Source of the DNA: Rossellomorea aquimaris
Lineage (GTDB): Bacteria > Bacillota > Bacilli > Bacillales > Bacillaceae_B
Assembly (NCBI RefSeq): GCF_001877785.1
Contig: NZ_MINN01000128.1
Coordinates: 62,001-126,000, forward strand
Length of the DNA: 64,000 nucleotides
Direction: 5' to 3'
How positions within the stretch are numbered: the first letter of the stretch is position 1; every line of letters begins with the position of its first letter. Positions 60,902-64,000 of the stretch are shown here, in pieces. The position numbers and the translations under genes are program-made. The notes under the pieces were generated by a model. It ran no database searches, had not been told where the DNA came from, and saw only the letters and a program-made list of their open reading frames with translations.

Positions 60902-61666
60902 ATGGAATATACCGTGAAGAAGCTTGGAAAGCTTGCAGGCGTCAGCACAAGGACCCTGAGGTATTATGATGAAATTGGAATCCTGAAGCCGGCCAGGATC
61001 AATTCATCCGGATACCGGATCTACGGGGAAAAGGAAGTCGATAAGCTGCAGCAAATACTCTTTTACAAGGAACTTGGCGTTGAGCTTCACCAAATAAAAG
61101 GTATTCTTGAAGATCCCGCTTTTGACGTTTCAAGCGCATTGGCTGAACACCGGGAACAACTCCTGGAAAGAAGAAAACAGCTTGATCTTCTGATTGCCAA
61201 TGTCGATAAAACCATTGCCGTAAAGGAAGGGAGAATAACGATGTCTGATAAAGAAAAGTTCGAAGGCTTCAAAAAAGATATGATCGATGAAAATGAACGC
61301 AAGTATGGAAAAGAAGTAAGAGGGAAGTATGGCGACGATACGGTTGATCAATCGAACGCAAAGCTTCAAAACATGTCTCAGGAAGAGTATGAGCGTGCCA
61401 GCAAACTCGCTGAAGAAATCCATGAAAAGTTAGCGGAAGCCTTCAAAACCGGGGATCCAGCAGGCGATGCCGCGCAGGAAGCGGCTGAGCTGCATAAACA
61501 ATGGATATCCATGTACTGGCCGCAATACAGCAAGGAAGCACACGCCGGCCTCGGTGATATGTATGTCGCTGATGAACGCTTCAAAGCCTACTATGACAAA
61601 GAACAGGACGGTGTGGCGGAATTCCTGAGAGATGCAATCTACGTTTATACTGGGATGAAGAAATAG
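60902..61666 (+). CDS. MerR family regulator with TipAS ligand domain
   Basis: 254 aa. The N-terminal MerR winged helix 'YTVKKLGKLAGVSTRTLRYYDEIGILKPARINSSGYRIYG' is followed by a long dimerisation helix (about 75-120). The C-terminal TipAS-type domain ('YERASKLAEEIHEKLAEAF', 'ELHKQWISMYWPQYSKEAHAGLGDMYVADERFKAYYDKEQDGVAEFLRDAI') in TipAL and Mta-like proteins senses thiopeptides or other drugs. No efflux gene is adjacent. ATG follows AGGAGGTGAG. Confidence 0.87.
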   Translation: MEYTVKKLGKLAGVSTRTLRYYDEIGILKPARINSSGYRIYGEKEVDKLQQILFYKELGVELHQIKGILEDPAFDVSSALAEHREQLLERRKQLDLLIANVDKTIAVKEGRITMSDKEKFEGFKKDMIDENERKYGKEVRGKYGDDTVDQSNAKLQNMSQEEYERASKLAEEIHEKLAEAFKTGDPAGDAAQEAAELHKQWISMYWPQYSKEAHAGLGDMYVADERFKAYYDKEQDGVAEFLRDAIYVYTGMKK

Positions 61667-61739
61667 TTGCAATGAGGCTGAAACAAGTTGGTTCGGGTTT
61701 TTAATTTGTTCATTGTACATTTAGGGTTTAGCTCATTCA

Positions 61740-62005
61740 GCGGTTGATTGGAGTGCAAGACGAAGACTCCTGCGGGAAGAGTAGCTTATGTGAGACTTGT
61801 CTAGCTGCGGGGCTTAGAGGCACATGTCATAAGTCAACTCGTCCAAGAAGGCAAAGAGCGCCTTCTTGGACGATTCGCCTTATGCCAACCGCCTCTCTTC
61901 AAAGCCCCTCCGCTTTTCTTCCCGCAGGAGCTTTAGCTCCGAGGAGGCTCACGGGCTACCCGCGGAAAGCGAAGTCTTGCACGGAAATCATTAGCGTTGT
62001 TTAGA
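61740..62005. repeat. Nested inverted-repeat element of Bacillaceae type
   Basis: In a 440-nt gap without genes, three nested inverted repeats fold into one structure: GTGCAAGAC/GTCTTGCAC (61753-61761 with 61974-61982), CTCCTGCGGGAAGA/TCTTCCCGCAGGAG (61767-61780 with 61917-61930), and CGTCCAAGAAGGC/GCCTTCTTGGACG (61840-61852 with 61860-61872). The outer part looks like a common Bacillus intergenic repeat ending GCACGGAAATCA. The inner part (TCTAGCTGCGGGGC to GCCCCTCCGCTTTTC) looks like a second one inserted in it. No protein is encoded. Confidence 0.7.
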
Positions 62006-62107
62006 GTCCGCTCTAAAATGTTTGTCTTTAGACATGGCATTTTAAGTTTTGTTTCAACCATTCTATAACATGTATATATGAAAAAAATTAGAAAAGGAGA
62101 GTCTATT

Positions 62108-62326
62108 ATGAAAGAGAGCAAGTCCAATTTTGAGAAAAATCTTGATGAGATAAAACAAAGCCAACTCAGAATGGAAAAGGGTCAAGAGAGATTCCAGAAA
62201 GAGTTGGCAGAAATCCTGTCCATACATTCCGATAGAATAGTTGACCATCTTGACAACAGAACAGAAGCTTTAAACAAAAGAGTATATAAAGCAGAAGCAG
62301 AAATTGAACGGTCAAGCAGACAGTAA
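62108..62326 (+). CDS. Small coiled-coil hydrophilic protein
   Basis: 72 aa, rich in Lys, Glu and Gln, almost wholly predicted helical with heptad-like spacing ('NLDEIKQSQLRMEKGQERFQKELAEILSIH'). AAAAGGAGAG precedes the ATG at 62108. Not recognised. The 3' end overlaps its own terminator stem (AGCAGACAGTAA with TTACTGTCTGCT, 62315-62354). Confidence 0.6.
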   Translation: MKESKSNFEKNLDEIKQSQLRMEKGQERFQKELAEILSIHSDRIVDHLDNRTEALNKRVYKAEAEIERSSRQ

Positions 62327-62360
62327 GGAAGCACACACCCCTTTACTGTCTGCTTTTTTC
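62315..62360 (+). terminator. Terminator of the coiled-coil gene
   Basis: AGCAGACAGTAA (62315-62326, including the stop codon) pairs with TTACTGTCTGCT (62343-62354), followed by TTTTTT. Confidence 0.85.
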
Positions 62361-62363
62361 ATA

Positions 62364-62394
62364 AAAAAGATCCCGGCTGCACCGGAACGCAGCC
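62364..62394 (-). terminator. Terminator of the histidine kinase gene
   Basis: On the minus strand GGCTGC and GCAGCC form a stem followed by GGGATC and TTTTTT, 13 nt after the kinase stop. Confidence 0.55.
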
Positions 62395-62406
62395 ATTCAC
62401 TCCCTA

Positions 62407-63390
62407 TTAATGAACCGCCGGGAATTTGATTTTTACCATAAAGGTTTCATTCTTATGGATAAAATCCAAATAACCCCCGTGTTTCTTCACCACATCATCA
62501 ATCATCATCGTCCCGAGTCCTTCATGTGTACCTGTTTTCGTCGTATGTCCATAACTTGCATAAAGTTTATCTACTATATGAGGGGGAATCTCTAGTGAGT
62601 CATTTTTGCAAATCAGCATGTACAGTCCGCTCCTTTTATAGAATTGTAAGCTGATTTCAGCCTGTTTCCCTTTGTGTTTCTGGAACTCCTCGCAGGCTTC
62701 CAGGCTGTTGGACAGCAGATTTCCGAGAAGGGTCACGAGATCTTTATCGGACAAGGGCAAGGTTGACAGCGGCATATCGAGGTCATAAATCATCTCGATT
62801 CCGACTTTCCTGCCCTTCCTGTACATATCGTGAAGGATGCCGGCAGCGCTGCCCCTTTCACCGCGGATGGACAAATTGGTTTCTTCATAGCCGTCCACGA
62901 GATCATTTAAATACATTTTCGCTTCCCTTATCTCATCGTGCTCCAGCATGAAATGAAGGGCGGAGATATGTTTGAGGAAGTCATGGCGTTCACTTCGTAC
63001 GACCCTGAACGTATCATTAAGCTGTTTTTGCTCATCTTCCAATTGTCTGTTCGATTGAGTCAGACCCGAGATTCTCCAGGCTCCTGCTATTCTCAAAAAT
63101 TCCAAACCGATAAAAAGCAAAAATAGGACTCCGTGCACCGGTGCGGGGCCCGTTCCTAAATAAACAGTGATGATGATAATCTGCAAGACACATAGACTGT
63201 AATTCCAATTTGCTCCCAAAGACCATAAGGAGAGATGGATCTTCAGATAAAGGAGAAAGGTAACCGGCAGGATCAACAGGATCAGGACGGCATAGTGAAG
63301 CTCGAGGGAAAATCCTTCAAGGGAAAAGTGCAAATGAATAAAACTGAATAGTGCTATATATGTCCAATACCATAAATTCTGATGCTTCAA
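62407..63390 (-). CDS. Sensor histidine kinase, GHKL type (AgrC/NatK-like)
   Basis: 327 aa. TTG start after AAAGGTGG. About five or six membrane helices fill residues 8-110. A coiled linker leads to the phospho-acceptor region 'SERHDFLKHISALHFMLEHDEIREAKMYLNDL' (H-box), followed by a GHKL ATPase domain with N-box 'LLGNLLSNSLEACEE' and G-box 'GTHEGLGTMMIDDVVKKHGG'. It pairs with the LytTR regulator encoded just upstream. The stimulus is unknown; peptides or ion stress are common for this group. Confidence 0.85.
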   Translation of the reverse strand: MKHQNLWYWTYIALFSFIHLHFSLEGFSLELHYAVLILLILPVTFLLYLKIHLSLWSLGANWNYSLCVLQIIIITVYLGTGPAPVHGVLFLLFIGLEFLRIAGAWRISGLTQSNRQLEDEQKQLNDTFRVVRSERHDFLKHISALHFMLEHDEIREAKMYLNDLVDGYEETNLSIRGERGSAAGILHDMYRKGRKVGIEMIYDLDMPLSTLPLSDKDLVTLLGNLLSNSLEACEEFQKHKGKQAEISLQFYKRSGLYMLICKNDSLEIPPHIVDKLYASYGHTTKTGTHEGLGTMMIDDVVKKHGGYLDFIHKNETFMVKIKFPAVH

Positions 63391-63410
63391 CGTTCTGCCA
63401 CCTTTTAAAA

Positions 63411-64000
63411 TTAATGTTGCTGCAGGAAGTCGACTTTTTCCTTCGTGATCATTGCCTGCGCCTCTGTGCCTTCAAAACGGATCATGTACGAATTTTTGGC
63501 ATAGAGTGAGAAGTTTTTAACAAAGTGAATATTGATGATGAATGAGCGGTGGGACCGGATGAAGTCCCGTTCCCTCAGCTCGCCTTCAAGCTCATTAAGT
63601 GACAGGTAGGTCTTGATTTCCTCATCTTTTGTATGGATGGTGGTCGATCTTCCTGATCGTTCGATGAAGATGATATCTTTCTTCTGGATGATGTGGATAT
63701 CATTCTTTTGTTTAAGGTAGAGCCTGCCTGTCATTTCGGCGGATTTCGTTTTTTCCTTTAATCGTTCGATTGAACCGGTCAGCCGCTCTTTGGAATAAGG
63801 CTTCATAATATAGTCGTGGACATTCAGCTCGAATGCATGGACCGCGTAGCCGCTGTTGGCTGTGACGAAAATAACGGAAATATTGAGTGCATGGGAGTGA
63901 ATGATGTCGGCAAGCTCATAACCGGAAAGGTTGGGCATTTCAATATCGGCGATCAACACATCCACCGTTTCCCTCTTGATCTGTTCATAGGCTTCCTCGG
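63411..64000 (-). CDS. LytTR response regulator (5' end outside the window)
   Basis: The gene runs off the right edge; the frame is open to 64000. Visible parts are the receiver domain with phospho-acceptor Asp in 'DVLIADIEMPNLSGYELADIIHSH', the switch Lys in 'HDYIMKPYSKERL', and a complete LytTR DNA-binding domain ('IHIIQKKDIIFIERSGRSTTIHTKDEEIKTYLSLNELEGELRERDFIRSHRSFIINI'). Its stop is 21 nt before the kinase start, so both form one operon. Confidence 0.85.
   Translation of the reverse strand, partial: EEAYEQIKRETVDVLIADIEMPNLSGYELADIIHSHALNISVIFVTANSGYAVHAFELNVHDYIMKPYSKERLTGSIERLKEKTKSAEMTGRLYLKQKNDIHIIQKKDIIFIERSGRSTTIHTKDEEIKTYLSLNELEGELRERDFIRSHRSFIINIHFVKNFSLYAKNSYMIRFEGTEAQAMITKEKVDFLQQH

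Overview
The window looks like chromosome from a low-to-mid GC Bacillaceae bacterium (Bacillus sensu lato; Rossellomorea-like would fit, but this is inferred from gene content only). Support: strong AGGAGG ribosome sites with frequent TTG/GTG starts, Bacillus-type genes (rbsRKDACB, ykrK-like/htpX, ykaA-pit, dbpA, des, SunI/YnzG, DUF4256, DUF5412, IDEAL), lipoprotein signals, a guanine riboswitch, and intergenic hairpins of a kind common in this family. No rRNA, tRNA, phage, insertion sequence or CRISPR array was seen.

Layout. 1-5.2 kb: right half of a staphylopine-type (Cnt) metallophore operon: binding protein end, two permeases, two ATPases and the MFS exporter. 5.3-13.4 kb: YibE/F membrane pair, YdcF-like protein, DUF2207 membrane protein, P-loop kinase and a PhoD-like phosphatase. 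13.6-19.3 kb: complete ribose operon rbsR-K-D-A-C-B with cre-like sites. 19.3-20.2 kb: a gene-free, duplicated, 21-bp-periodic repeat tract. 20-27.7 kb: small proteins, a CNNM/CorC transporter behind an unusual leader, an AI-2E-type permease, NUDIX, GNAT and a large membrane protein. 27.8-29.5 kb: small membrane proteins plus two frameshifted genes. 29.6-36 kb: DHA2 drug transporter, PAP2 phosphatase, 2H phosphoesterase, beta-hydroxyacid dehydrogenase and an oligo-1,6-glucosidase. 36-38.7 kb: small envelope proteins including an orphan SunI-like protein. 39-44.4 kb: divergent ykrK-like/htpX, SelO and a diguanylate cyclase. 44.5-49.9 kb: guanine riboswitch with a lipoprotein nucleosidase, oxidoreductase, cold-shock protein, DbpA helicase and Nei glycosylase. 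50-56.4 kb: RNA methyltransferase-like protein, YrzF-like kinase, amidase, DUF4145-HhH protein and fatty-acid desaturase. 56.5-64 kb: a MITE-like element, Pit/DUF47, AraC, XRE/vWA genes, MerR-TipAS, a nested Bacillaceae repeat, and a LytTR/GHKL two-component pair cut by the right edge.

Working units. The Cnt genes should export an opine metallophore and re-import its metal complex; the biosynthetic genes would lie to the left. The ribose genes import, phosphorylate and sense ribose. ykrK-like/htpX, the desaturase (DesR-like operator) and csp/dbpA suggest membrane-stress and cold responses. Beyond genes, the window is rich in non-coding structure: three arrays of about 20-22 bp period, a dispersed GCCCGTCCC hairpin family with about nine copies, a MITE-like element and a nested inverted-repeat element.
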